A stretch of DNA of 64,000 nucleotides from Argyresthia goedartella. Its lineage: Eukaryota > Arthropoda > Insecta > Lepidoptera > Argyresthiidae. Position numbers and translations under genes: made by a program. Location of the stretch: contig OX463818.1 of NCBI GenBank assembly GCA_949825045.1, positions 30,210,906 to 30,274,905 of the forward strand, in the 5' to 3' direction. Numbering within the stretch: the stretch's first letter is position 1; each line of letters begins with the position of its first letter. The notes beneath the pieces are model-generated. The model searched no databases, had not been told where the DNA came from, and worked only from the letters and a program-made list of their open reading frames with translations. This document shows, in pieces, positions 21,759-30,932 of the stretch.

Positions 21759-22699
21759 TTATTCATCTGTGAACTTATTTAGCCGTTGTCGTCGTGGACC
21801 AGTATTGACATATTGACCTGAACTAGACGGGCTGTGGGTGATCTCGGCGACGTCACTTACTGGCTCGGCTGCGGCTGGTGCCGGGGTCGCCGCCGGGGTT
21901 GGCGGAGAGTTGGGCGCCGACTCCCAGGCTTCCTGTGTCGGGGTCGCCGCTTGTTCAGACAAAATTATGCCCTGTCTAGGTGTTGAAATACTTACGTGCT
22001 CATTTGGGTCTAGTACTGGTGTAGAATATCTGCTATTTTTCTTCAAGGATATCAGCTGATCCATATGTTTCTGTTGTTCCCCTTTATTAGTTTGTATTTT
22101 ATATGTAACCGAACCGGTACGCTCCATCACACGGCCTTCCTCCCATTTAGCCCCTTCTTTGGAATAATTTCTGTATAAAATATTATCACCTGGCTGTACT
22201 TGCCTGTCGGAGCCCCCCGCGTTCTCGGTCTGCCTGAGCTGAGCCGCCTCCACGGTATCGCGCACGCTGGCTCGCAGCATGTCCAGCCGCGTGCGCAGCC
22301 TGCGCCCGAGCATAGCCACCGCCGGCTCCCGCTGTGTCGTTGAGTGTGCGCTATTTCGATACACCAATAGAAAATTATGTATTGCTTGTTCGACGTTTTC
22401 CCCCTCTGTAACTGCTTTTTAATCACCTTTTTTACCGTTTTAACCCCGTTTTCTGCAGCTCCATTACTGGATGGATGATAAGGCGCAATTAATATATGTT
22501 TTACACCATTGCACCCTAGAAAATGTTCAAATTCGGCTGACCTGAAAGGAGGCCCGCCATCCGTCACTGCGTGCTTTGGCAATCCGAAGCGGGAAAACGT
22601 CTCTCGCAACTTACCAATTACTAAATTGGCCGACGTGCCTTTATTCATTAAAAATACCTCTATCCACTTAGAGTGTGCATCAAGTATAAGTAAGTAATA
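21759..22699 (-). pseudogene. Mag-type integrase core and C-terminus
   Basis: After a TAG near 22709, the minus-strand frame gives LILDAHSKWIEVF (first Asp), HAVTDGGPPF (second Asp), then PYHPSSNGAAENGVKTVK (Glu). A frameshift near 22395 moves the rest to a frame reading VYRNSAHSTTQREPAVAMLG and a C-terminal tail rich in Ala and Pro. The zinc-binding N-terminus lies in the preceding ORF (HAGHVGVVRMKQ ... CLACRAQ). Confidence 0.88.
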
Positions 22700-24202
22700 C
22701 TAACCCTGATATTGTAAGGAGTCCAGGTGTATCCTGGTCCAAGGCTCGCTAGGCCATGCGTAGGGGCGGGGCGCGGTGTGCGGGGGCGCGTCAAGCTGCG
22801 CGCGGCACGCGAGGCAGCCCTGCGCGCGCGCCTCGATGTCGCCGTCCAGCTGCGGCCACCACACGTAGTTCCGCGCGATCTGTTTCATACGTACCACCCC
22901 CACGTGCCCTGCGTGGATCTCGTCTAATATCTGGGACCTCAACGTGACGACCCTATAGCCCCAGACGATGCAACCATGGTCTATTTGCAAATTTTCACGC
23001 CTGTGAAAATATGCTTTTTCTTCATCTTTAACATCGAACGGCCATCCACTCATTATGTAACCGTATACTTTACAAAGTTCCTTGTCACGCTTTACCGCTT
23101 TCGCCACATCCTGATGACTCAGAGGAAATTTATCCTCTACAAAATGTAGATATGCGGCGTCGTCACTTTCTGACGCTGTATATCTCTTTTGTAATGGCAA
23201 CCGTGACAAGGCATCTGCATTTCCATTCTTCTCGGTTGCTACAAAAACAATGTTAAAATCATAAGCTGCTAATCTCACCGCATATCTTTGCAGACGACTC
23301 GCCGCGGTCTGAGGGATTCCCTTTTTGGGCCCAAATATGTAGCTCAAAGCTTTGTGGTCGCTGCGTAGCGTGAATTGTCGACCGAAAAGATACTGGTGGT
23401 GACGCGTTACTCCGAAGACTATCGCCAGCGCCTCCTTGTCGAGCTGACTGTAGCGCTGCTCGGCCTCGCTGAGCGTGCGCGAGGCGCAGCACACCAGGCG
23501 CTCCACCGCCGCGCCCGCCCCGCACTCACCTCGCAGCGGCTGCGACAGCACGGCGCCCAGCCCGTACGAGCTGCTGTCCACCGCCAGCACCAGGGGTAGA
23601 CTCGGGTCGTAGTGGCCTAGTACTGGATCATTTGCTAGACTCTCTTTTATGCTCCTAAAAGCGACGTCGCACGCATCGCTCCACACCCATTTCACGCCCT
23701 TTTTAAGTAAAGCGTATAACGGTTGCAATCTAGTACTTATATTTGGTATAAAACGCGAATAATAGTTTATTAGTCCCAATGCTGCCCTTAATTGCGATAC
23801 ATTTTCAGGAGCAGGCATTTTAGTGATAGCGTCTACCTTGCTTTTATCCGTATGCAAACCGTTTTTGTCTATCGAGTACGTTACTTTATAATCCCCGCAC
23901 AACCGAATCGAGCCATCTGGTTTAATGATAGGTACGATTGGAGTGCCATAGTCGGATCGTTCAACTTTGTAAATAATTCCTTCACTCTGTAATCGTTCTA
24001 ATTCTTGTTCAACTGGTGGTCTCAGCGCGAGTGGTATTGAGCGGGCCTTACAAAATATCGGCGTTGCATCTTTTAAATACAACTGAATTTTGTGCTTGTA
24101 ATTACCAATTTTATCTGTAAAAACCTCCGGAAACTCATTCTTTAATTTTAATACGGTAGGATTCTGATTATCGTTCATGTGAAACAGATTAATTGACTTC
24201 AA
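22700..24202 (-). pseudogene. Mag-type RT (core deleted), RNase H and integrase zinc domain
   Basis: A 500-codon open frame. Residues 1-107 are the RT fingers (ARSIPLALRPPVEQELERL, then IIKPDGSIRLCGDYKV). At residue 108 (genomic about 23880) the sequence jumps straight to SIDKNGLHTDKSKVDAI, which normally follows some 130 residues later, so palm motifs A, B and the catalytic DD box are gone while the frame is kept. RNase H (LAVDSSSYGLGAVL, LDKEALAIVFGV, SDHKALSYIF) and the integrase HHCC domain are intact. Such a protein could not copy DNA. Confidence 0.92.
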
Positions 24203-25438
24203 ATTGAGTTATCTCAGCCAGCGACGACCGAGAAGTGGCGGCCCTCCGTTTGCGATAACAAACAATGGCAAGGTCACCGCCCCCGAGCCCGCACAGCTGA
24301 CTTGCACCATAATCCGACCTAACGGTACAATTGTATCACCAGTATAGGATTGAAATTTAACAGTATCCTTTTCCATCGGCAAATTTGTGAAGTAGTTATC
24401 ATAAAATGCTTTTGATATCGCCGATATTTTGCTACCCGTGTCAATTTCAAACACAATAGGTTTAGACGCAACTATTAATTCGCAATAATAAGGACCATCT
24501 TTCACATTTTGTGCCGAGATACCTTTAATTTTGTAAAGTCCCTCATACCGGTTATCATCAGAATCCGAAGAGTCATCCTCCATGTAGTTTTGATATCTTG
24601 ACCTGCCCGCACTTTTACCACTTTTACATGACACCGATAAATGACCTTTCACTTGACACTTGTCACAAATATATGACTTGTACCGGCACTTGTTCGACGT
24701 GTGGTTCTCCTTGCCGCATCGCCAACATGGCTGCCGGGGTAGCTGGCACGCCGTGTCGCTGCCGCCGCGGTGATGGTGCGCGGCGCCGGCGCGCCAGCCG
24801 CTGCCGGCGGCGCCCGCGCCCGCGCTGCTCACCCGGTGCACGCCCTCGCCCGCGCCTGCTCCGAGTCCTGACGAGCCGGCCGCCGGCGCCCAGGGCGCGG
24901 CCCCGCCGGCCCCCGCAGTCTCCGCCGCGTGCCGCTCGGCCGCCTCCAGCGCCAACGCTAGCTCCACCGCCTTCTTGTAGTCGAGTGTCGGCTCCGCGAA
25001 TAGCCGCGACCGCATCTCCTCACTACGTAGTCCCAATACAAATTGATCTCGAATGTTTTCCTCCAACATGTTACCGAAACTGCAATGGGTGGCCAAATGC
25101 TTGAGGTTTTGCAGAAAAATTCCGATAGATTCGCCGCTCGCCTGACGTCTTTGTCTAAACACGTGTCTTTCGGCAATCTCGGAACCCTTGGGTTCGAGGT
25201 GGTTTTTCACGAGATTCACAAGTTCGGTAAATGTTTTATTCTCAGGATGACTGGGGGCACACAAATCACACATGAGAGCGTAAGTCGACGCCCCGACATG
25301 CGTTACCAACATGGCCACGCGCAACTCACTTTTCACTTCATTCAACAAAATGAATTGTTCCACGAGTCGCACGTACTCCGACCAGTTCCTGGACCCATCG
25401 AGGTCAAACTCGTGCAATTTTCCGTATGGCATTTTCAC
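24203..25438 (-). CDS. Mag-type Gag with zinc knuckles and protease
   Basis: A 409-codon frame from the ATG at 25438, 35 bases after the 5' LTR, to TAA at 24209. N-terminal capsid features include NWSEYVRLVEQF and LKHLATHCSFG. A linker of Ala/Gly (residues about 190-250) is encoded by very GC-rich DNA. Two CCHC-type knuckles follow (CWRCGKENHTSNKC and CDKCQVKGHLSVSC), then the protease with FEIDTGSKISAIS and LPLFVIANGGPPLLGR. The stop precedes the RT frame in the same phase and looks like a Lys codon turned to TAA. This is the longest intact gag in the window. Confidence 0.9.
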
Positions 25439-25472
25439 GTTTTTCGCCTAAATATCACCAATCGTTCGCCAC

Positions 25473-25558
25473 TGAAGAATTTCGTTGTTATTCAAAGGCC
25501 GGTAAATTCAAGACTAATTTTATTAGCAAAATGTGCAACTACCTTACAATACACTACA
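25473..25558 (-). repeat. Mag-type 5' LTR (86 bp)
   Basis: Same length as the 3' LTR, with one difference. In element orientation the sequence just after it is GTGGCGAACGATTGGTGAT, which probably includes the primer-binding site (TGGCGAACG...), tRNA not identified. Confidence 0.9.
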
Positions 25559-25563
25559 ATTAT

Positions 25564-25664
25564 TACTAACATATAATATCCCATTGCTGGGCAAAGGTCT
25601 CTAATGTGAGAATAATTAAAGTGAGATAACTTAAGTACCAAGACATGAATAAAACAAATTTACC
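25564..25664. other. Short AT-rich segment with a CCCATTGCTGGGCAAAGG motif
   Basis: The phrase at about 25580-25597 is a scrap of a very common lepidopteran RTE-type repeat (the CCCAGCAGTGGG tail region, inverted). No gene. Confidence 0.4.
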
Positions 25665-25862
25665 TAGTTCAATATCATTTATTTTAGTCCTTAATCTATC
25701 AACAATTGCGCTCCCCGCAATAGACTTACTATCATATCATTCATAGAATGTCACCCTTTTTTTTATAGTATCTCTCCTTATGTTCACTAGGGGTAACTAT
25801 AGACAAATAAGTACCATCTCCACAAGCCAGAACCCCTGGCAATCTGTACTTTTTGAAAAATC
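25665..25862 (-). pseudogene. Harbinger transposase DDE exon
   Basis: Between an acceptor-like TTATTTTCAG and a donor-like GGTAAATTT, the minus strand encodes RLPGVLACGDGTYLSIVTPS and RYYKKKGDIL, the D-G-T and Y-x-x-K-K-G pattern of PIF/Harbinger transposases (first catalytic Asp in GDGT). A frame change then gives DSKSIAGSAIVDRLRTK, matching the family's D-S-x-I segment with the second Asp. It catalyses cut-and-paste transposition; this copy has a frameshift and is cut by a SINE upstream. Confidence 0.75.
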
Positions 25863-26090
25863 TGAAAATAATAAACATTTATACATAAACATTTACATAC
25901 AGGCACATACAGTGCTCCTGGCCCCACACTAGGGTGCCCTGGGTTGTGGGAACCAGAAACAACGATGACAAGACTGGGTTTTGTTTTCTTTATCCCCAGC
26001 CGGGGATTGAACCCAGGACCTATCTCATGGTAGGCAGGGCAACAACCGTACATGGTAGCAGCACCACAGTTGTCCTATACCTATATTATA
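25863..26090 (-). mobile_element. SINE-1, tRNA-derived SINE
   Basis: On the minus strand a Pol III B box, GGTTCAATCCC (26003-26013), follows a tRNA-like head (GTGGTGCTGCTACCATG...), then a tail with TTTCTGGTTCCCACAACC and CATAAATGTTTAT. The element at 33030-33240 shares the B box, a CAGAAACAGC/AC block and a CATAAACATTTACAT block, so both belong to one family. Confidence 0.65.
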
Positions 26091-26330
26091 ATTAGTACAA
26101 CTTCAAATCAAATCAGAGACAGTCCGTCAACTTACATTTTTTTTAATTGTTTGTTTGAAAGAACACTATCTTTCTCATCAATGCTAAGTATAAGCATGTA
26201 TTAGTATGTATTTGATATATTAGTATATGATATATATTTTACTATTATGTAGATATTGGTAAGTAGTAGTATTTAATGTTGTGCACATATGTAGCTCTAC
26301 CTGTAGTTTCTTTTTTACCCCTCCAATCAA

Positions 26331-26450
26331 GGTTTGCTGGGAGAAATTTCCTGTTAGAGATAAGCTCGCCTTTGTACATGTTTTTACCTTTATATATATA
26401 TTTTGTATTCTCTGTTTTGTGCAGTAAAGTATATATTTAAACTTATAAGC
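26331..26450 (+). mobile_element. LINE 3' tail fragment
   Basis: GGTTTGCTGGGAGAAATTTC, then TTAGAGATAAGCTCGCCTTT, TGTATTCTCTGTTTTGTGC and AGTAAAG. A related tail with the same order occurs at 31769-31880. It is the 3' UTR end of a LINE that is abundant in lepidopteran genomes; only the tail is present here. Confidence 0.6.
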
Positions 26451-26544
26451 CACACAATCTTGGTATGCTTTTTTTTGTTTATTACCAAACCAAAAGTAAT
26501 AATCTAAAATAAATTGTGATAGGCAAACTAATAAATAGGAATTG

Positions 26545-26695
26545 TATGATGTATGAGGCAGATAGGCAGACCACCGGATAGATGGACGCTGAGACGCTGG
26601 CTGGCAAGCAGTGGCTGCGGGAGGCTCAGGACTAGAGTAGATAGTGTGGTAAAGAGGAGGCCTATACCCAGCCGTAGGTAAATGTAATCTGATTT
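26545..26695 (+). pseudogene. RTE LINE, C-terminal fragment
   Basis: The plus strand reads GRPPDRWTLRRWLASS and then GCGRLRTRVDS before AGGAGGCCTATACCCAGC, which is the last part of RTE ORF2 (GRPPxRWxDD...) with its 3' end. It is diverged and 5'-truncated. Confidence 0.6.
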
Positions 26696-26732
26696 GAATT
26701 TAATGGAATGATGTTAACATATAGTTACTTAC

Positions 26733-26913
26733 TTCCTTTTAATTTGCTCCCTATCACGAAGTTGAAAGGGAAATTTAAGATTTCTGGCTTGTTGAATGCT
26801 AAGGTGACTTGTTTTACAATTTTGGAGACACTTGACTGGTAAACACAGTGTTTCCGGCTTTCTCATCCAATCGTCTGGTAGGAGCCTGTGGCAAAATGCT
26901 AAACAACCAGTAC
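26733..26913 (-). pseudogene. Harbinger transposase helix-turn-helix exon
   Basis: Between acceptor TTTGTTTCAG and donor GGAAGTAAGTAAC the minus strand encodes YQSSVSKIVKQVTLAFNKPE, the HTH motif (x-Q-S-S-V-S-x-I-V) that precedes the DDE domain in Harbinger transposases. The spacing of exons on the minus strand (HTH right of DDE) fits one split gene. Confidence 0.7.
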
Positions 26914-27051
26914 CTGAAACAAAATGAAAGCACTGTTACTAAGCTCACTTAGTTCTGTTTTTGGGAAACAGGGAACAAAAATTGATCATGTCCAAAGAAA
27001 AGTAAATGTGCTGTGATACATTCTAGTACTTTGTATAGTGTTACTAACCTT

Positions 27052-27240
27052 CGTGTCCACATCCAAAGCACTGGTTGGTGGCAAATTAAGGGTCAACCGA
27101 GTAATTAACGTGTCCACAAGCTAACTCCTTCGACCGTCAATATCGCTTGATAAAATCCGATTCTCTGTTTTAGATTGGGCTCGCGCTATAGCTATATCAC
27201 ACTCGTATGCCATTTCCAAAGTCCATACACATCAATTTCA
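27052..27240 (-). pseudogene. Possible N-terminal Harbinger exon
   Basis: The donor-like sequence CACGAAG/GTTAGTAAC at 27043-27058 ends an exon-like stretch that can be read from an ATG near 27218 as MAYECDIAIARAQSKTENRI before a stop. The position, between the terminal repeat and the HTH exon, is what suggests a first exon. The frame is broken. Confidence 0.35.
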
Positions 27241-27631
27241 CGATATTGACCTACTTTTCATCTCAACAATTCTAAACCAGTCCTGAAAAAGTAGCTCCAC
27301 AATAACTCTATCACAACCGTTCGTTTGACAGCGGTTACGGTCCAACTCTAATCGAACTTCGGTTCAACCATCTGTCAAAACATTAGCGCGATACGAAAAG
27401 TCCTTAAAGTTGTGTTTCGGTTATGGTTCAGCTATGGTTCGGTTGATATTTTTTACCGCGATCGCCCCCCTGGCATAGAAAATTGTCTCTATGTTTGTTT
27501 GTACCTCTTTGCTAGTGTCGCAACTTGTTACATAAACCGCTTTACATATCATATGGCATTGGCGTTGCATTAAACCATTCCGGAAGTTTTGTTATCTGCG
27601 ATAATATTAACTTAACATTTATTAACATTTT

Positions 27632-27949
27632 ACGGTGGTCACTTCGAACACCTACTAAAATAAATTAAAGTATATGAAAACAATGCATTTTATTCATTTT
27701 AGACATCATGTTTCTTAGAGCCATTTACCGCTTAAGACCTACACAATCGATATCTAAATAAAAATAGTCTAAGTTTTTTTTTTCAAAACAACCGGGTTCG
27801 ATTCCCGAGCTGAGTACAGGTTTTTTTCACATGTATGAATGCAGTTTTTCTTCTTATTAAAATCGATGTCATGGTTCCTAAGAACAGATCTTCGTATGTC
27901 TTATAGTTTCAGACTTTCCCGTACTGACCGATTTCAATGAGACACCCTG
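27632..27949 (+). repeat. Right arm of mariner-derived inverted repeat
   Basis: 318 bp, inverted relative to 19515-19850. The plus strand ends with codons YGGHFEHLLK and TAA (27631-27660), a 3' UTR-like stretch, the T-arm-like CCGGGTTCGATTCCCG at 27790-27805 followed by a T run, and the outer end CACCCTG plus TA. The 27476-27631 stretch inside it holds no intact frame. Confidence 0.8.
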
Positions 27950-27951
27950 TA

Positions 27952-28970
27952 TACTAAAATTCATCAATTTGTGTAAAAAGCAAATCATAAATATATCAAT
28001 CATAACTAACAATTAAATAAATAGATCCATATAACTAATAATAAAAATCTCGCAACAAGAATCCTTTCCTGAGTACGAATTATTAATAAATCAAAATCAG
28101 TTGCTTAAACTAAATGATGACTATTTTTAGATGAAGTCAAGTTAATTCGTGTAGGAGGGCGTTTAGAGAATTCAAAATTTACATATGATAAAAAACATCC
28201 GACAGTATTACAGTCCAATTATCGATTTACAATATTACTGTTTTATTATGAATACAAAAAACAAATGCATGCCGGCTCCCAATTACTGTTAGGCAAAATA
28301 AGAAATATATACTGGCCTATATTGGTAGCCGTAACTAAGTAAATAATTGTTATCATGCATGTGTAGTTTGTCACCGCATGAAAGGACAAGTAGTGGCACC
28401 GTTAATGGAAAATTTACCGCAGCAGCAACTTGAATCAGGAGGTCATCCCTTTGAAAGCGTGTGCATGGATTACGCTGGTTCTATTCTGTCCGCGAATCTT
28501 CAAGGTCGAGGTTGTAGACTGGTAAAGGTCTACATCGTTATTTTCATATGCTTCGCCATAAAGACCATATTGAATTGGTGGGTGATTTAACAAGTAGCTG
28601 TTATTTATAAGCATTGTGTAGGTTTATGTCACGGAGAGGAAAACCAGTGGATATCTTCTCAGATAATGGTACCTCATTTGTGGGAGCTTATAATGAGCTT
28701 TCTAAATTCTTGAAGGAAAACTGTAACTTGTTTGCGCAAGCTGGAGCCAGTGAAGGCACAGAATTTCACTTCATTCCTTTTTACCCCCCCTCATTTTGGT
28801 GGTCTCTGGGAAGCCGGCGTAGAGTCTATAAAATATAATTTACAAGGAGTGCTAGATAATTGTAAGCTTACATATGAGGAGCTTTATAGCACGTTGGTCC
28901 AGGTTGAAGCAATCTTGAACTCGCGACCCATCACCCCCTTATCATCGAATCCCGACGATATGTATCTGTC
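27952..28970 (+). pseudogene. BEL-2 integrase, N-terminal and core
   Basis: After about 180 non-homologous-looking bases the plus strand reads LIRVGGRLENSKFTYDKKHP (BEL RNase H/IN joint) and KKQMHAGSQLLLGKIRNIYW (zinc-domain start). The core has SVCMDYAGS (first Asp), FSDNGTSFVGA (second Asp) and [15 protein letters not shown] (Glu), then [18 protein letters not shown]. Frame changes occur at 28590 and at a run of C near 28785. Catalytic residues are recognisable. Confidence 0.85.
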
Positions 28971-29461
28971 GCAGTTAGTTGGTTAAAGCAGACACTTAAT
29001 TAACTCTCTAGGCCGTTAATTGAATACCGACGTTTAATCAAGTCACTAAAATTCCCTCAGACAAGTGAGTAAACGAAACGTTTAACGAGTTGTCTAAACG
29101 TTCTTAGGCAACAAGACATATACAATATAAATATTTTTTATATGTACTTAAGTTTAGGTTTTAAGTATTTTTGTTGTTCTTACATGTTCAATCTAACACG
29201 AAGGATAAAGGGGGCTTCGATTCACACACCCCCTTTACCCTTCACTTAAGCTACCGCAATGTTTTGCCCTGATATAAGCCGCGCAAATTAGCTGTTGTCG
29301 TGACGCCATCTTGTTTTCTAACACGCCGGCTTTCTGTAGGACAGATTGCTAAACGTTTTCGAGGATGCTTTATTTAAATAAGAACACTAGTGACTTGGTC
29401 GTTGGTATTTAATTATCGGTCTAGAAAGTTAGTTAAGTGTCTGATTTAACCAACCAACTGC
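28971..29461. mobile_element. MITE-1 (491 bp, long terminal inverted repeats)
   Basis: The left end GCAGTTAGTTGGTTAAAGCA and the inverted right end GCAGTTGGTTGGTTAAATCA begin inverted repeats similar over about 65-70 bp. It interrupts the BEL-2 integrase frame between the NSRP region and its C-terminus. No coding capacity. Inside is a smaller hairpin pairing AAAGGGGG (about 29209) with CCCCCTTT (about 29230). Superfamily not identified and no clear target duplication. Confidence 0.8.
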
Positions 29462-29906
29462 TACATATCCACTGACTCCAATCACCAGTTTGCCAACACG
29501 ATCATAGATAGATCTCACAGGTCACGCTTACGATCACTTATCGTAAGCGTGCCCTGGCGTAACTCGATATGAAAGGATTGAACACTTGCGCCAACAGTTT
29601 TGATCCAGATGGTCTTCAGAGTACGTTTCCGAATTGCAGCAAAGGACAAAATGGAAGACTTCAAACTACCCCCTCAAACGAAATTCCTTAGTTTTAATAA
29701 AAGATAATAATCTTCCACCTTTGAAGTGGCGACTGGGACATATAAGAGCCATTCATCCTGGAGCAGACGAAGTCTACAGAGAGGCAGACATTAAAACTAC
29801 AGGAGGTGTTGTGAGAAGATCTTTCAGCAAGATTTGTCCGTTACCTCTCGCTGACGTTTCTGTTGAAAGCAGGTCTTTCAACGTCGGGGGGCGTGTTCGG
29901 AAATGA
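29462..29906 (+). pseudogene. BEL-2 integrase C-terminus
   Basis: The last 90 codons (29634-29906) read SLVLIKDNNLPPLKWRLGHI, then TTGGVVRRSFSKICPLPL and FNVGGRV, the terminal pattern of BEL/Pao Pol proteins (LVLIKxxNLPPxxWxxGRI ... LCPLP ... NVGG). A perfect 12-bp hairpin with a 5-base loop lies at 29523-29551 in the upstream decayed part. Confidence 0.82.
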
Positions 29907-30088
29907 AGCCTTTTTACCCCTATATTTAAGCCCTAGTTAATTTGAGTTATTGTTAAATGCTAAAACTTAGTAACATACATTAAATTTAAGTCTTAGTAAC
30001 ATACATTAAATTTACTAAGACTTAAATATAGGGGTGAAGAGGCTTCATTTCCGAACATGCACCCCGACCTTGAAAGACCTGCTTTCAA
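29862..30088. repeat. Inverted duplication of the BEL-2 3' end and LTR start
   Basis: Arms of 75 bp at 29862-29936 and 30014-30088, about 87% alike. The left arm spans the end of BEL-2 Pol, the G-rich tract and the LTR beginning TGTTCGGAAATG (29893); the right arm is its inverse. The 77-bp spacer holds a 22-bp direct duplication of TTAGTAACATACATTAAATT. Confidence 0.85.
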
Positions 30089-30660
30089 GCCATTTTAGAT
30101 GTGCAGCTTCTGTAGAACGTGTTTCATGGTGTTGTTGATTACCTACATCTAGTCGATGCTCTACCCTGGCTTAGTGCTCCGTCGACCCATACTCGTCACA
30201 CGACACTCTTCAACGTACCTCTGACTCGTTCAAACTACGCTGCTAACTCCATCAGCCGCCACCTGCCATGCACTTCAAACAGATTGTTTTCTGAATTGGA
30301 AATCTTCCACAACACGCCGGGCCTATTCAAAAAACTCATTTTGGTCATGAGTTTTTTAACGGACGCAACTGCTACTTATCAGTTAATTGAATAACTAAAT
30401 AAAATTCTCCCTATTTCCTCTACACACACAAATACCCGTACAAACACACACAAACTCACAAAGGACGACATCCCCCCCTGTTTCTTTTTTTTTTGTTTTG
30501 ATTTATTCATATTTGTAATAATAATATTTGTAATATTTAAAGTTACCCTTTTAAATTAAAGGTCGTATAATAGGAGTCCTTAATTGGCCTATGTCATATA
30601 TTAATGTTAAGTACTTTAGATTGTATCGTGCTGTGGAGTCAGTTCCCGAATAAACAAACA
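30089..30660 (+). pseudogene. LINE C-terminal fragment and 3' UTR
   Basis: The plus frame 30119-30394 includes HTTLFNVPLTRSNYAANSIS, SNRLFSELEIF and a final FKKLIL before the stop. The order (TLFxxP...RxNY ... N ... E/D-I-F ... FKK) is that of the C-terminal end of CR1/Jockey-group RTs. A UTR with CA-rich and AT-rich runs follows, ending near CGAATAAACAAACA. Confidence 0.5.
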
Positions 30661-30932
30661 ATATCCGTAACAAGACTATTTATTTCTACCCCAGACAATC
30701 TATATTGTACGGGGTGCTGAAGAAGCTTAGTTAATTTATAAATTTTGTATCCTATCTTGTAGAGGGATACTGGCGCTCAATACATGACAGCTTTCTTCGA
30801 GATCCTGCCAAACCAATCTACCCACACCCTACAACTGAGCTAAAAATAGCGACAGGCACAGGTCAACACTAGAAATAGGAATAAACTAGCTATACCTACT
30901 ACTAGGCTCCATAAGGTTAATGTATCTTTTAA
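30661..30932. other. No gene recognised
   Basis: AT-rich sequence with scattered stops in all frames. I see no repeat structure or family signature here. Confidence 0.4.

Larger units (their letters stand above)
21410..25563 (-). mobile_element. Mag-type LTR retrotransposon with a deleted RT core
   Basis: LTRs of 86 bp at 21415-21500 and 25473-25558 differ at one base; the target duplication is ATTAT (21410-21414 and 25559-25563). Very short LTRs are the hallmark of the Mag lineage known from Bombyx. Internal genes on the minus strand are gag-protease, RT-RNase H and integrase. An in-frame deletion removes the central RT; stops lie between protease and RT and before the integrase core. A recent insertion of a defective genome. 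Confidence 0.93.
19869..27472. mobile_element. Harbinger-like DNA transposon carrying other insertions
   Basis: The ends CAGGGGGCCGATCGCG (19869) and, inverted, CAGGGGGGCGATCGCG (27472) form terminal repeats, with related subterminal GGTTCGGTT-type motifs on both sides over about 130 bp. Inside, minus-strand exons encode a PIF/Harbinger DDE transposase (25665-25862, 26733-26913, about 27052-27240). Fragments on the plus strand (20868-21051, 21360-21414) may be a second gene. Flanking trinucleotides (TCA, TGG) do not match as a target duplication, so assignment of these ends to Harbinger is provisional. Confidence 0.5.
19513..27951. mobile_element. Mariner-derived fold-back element with nested insertions
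   Basis: Inverted arms at 19515-19850 and 27632-27949 begin CAGGGTGTCTCATTGAAATC and are about 90% alike. TA dinucleotides flank both ends, the mariner/IS630 target duplication. Each arm carries, reading towards its outer end, codons for GGHFEHL followed by a stop, the extreme C-terminus of IS630/mariner-type transposases in arthropods. So both ends derive from the same 3' end of one mariner family, arranged head to head. The centre is occupied by the Harbinger-like element. Confidence 0.7.
17491..29925 (+). mobile_element. BEL-2: decayed BEL/Pao element split by nested insertions
   Basis: Plus-strand BEL/Pao coding remnants lie in proper order in three blocks: end of protease, RT and RNase H (17491-19512), integrase (27952-28970) and integrase C-terminus with LTR start (29462-29925). 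The gaps are the mariner fold-back element (19515-27949, TA on each side) and a MITE (28971-29461). Many stops and frameshifts show it is older than BEL-3 or the Gypsy element. Confidence 0.88.

Noticed and set aside
22727..22947. Arg/Ala-rich frames on the plus strand over Mag-type pol, and similar ones at 23375-23599 and 24598-25104
   Set aside because: Opposite strand of GC-rich coding DNA; composition explains them.
27785..27810. Possible tRNA gene (B box) in the mariner arm and its copy near 19680
   Set aside because: Only the T-arm block is tRNA-like; no acceptor stem, anticodon arm or A box could be found.
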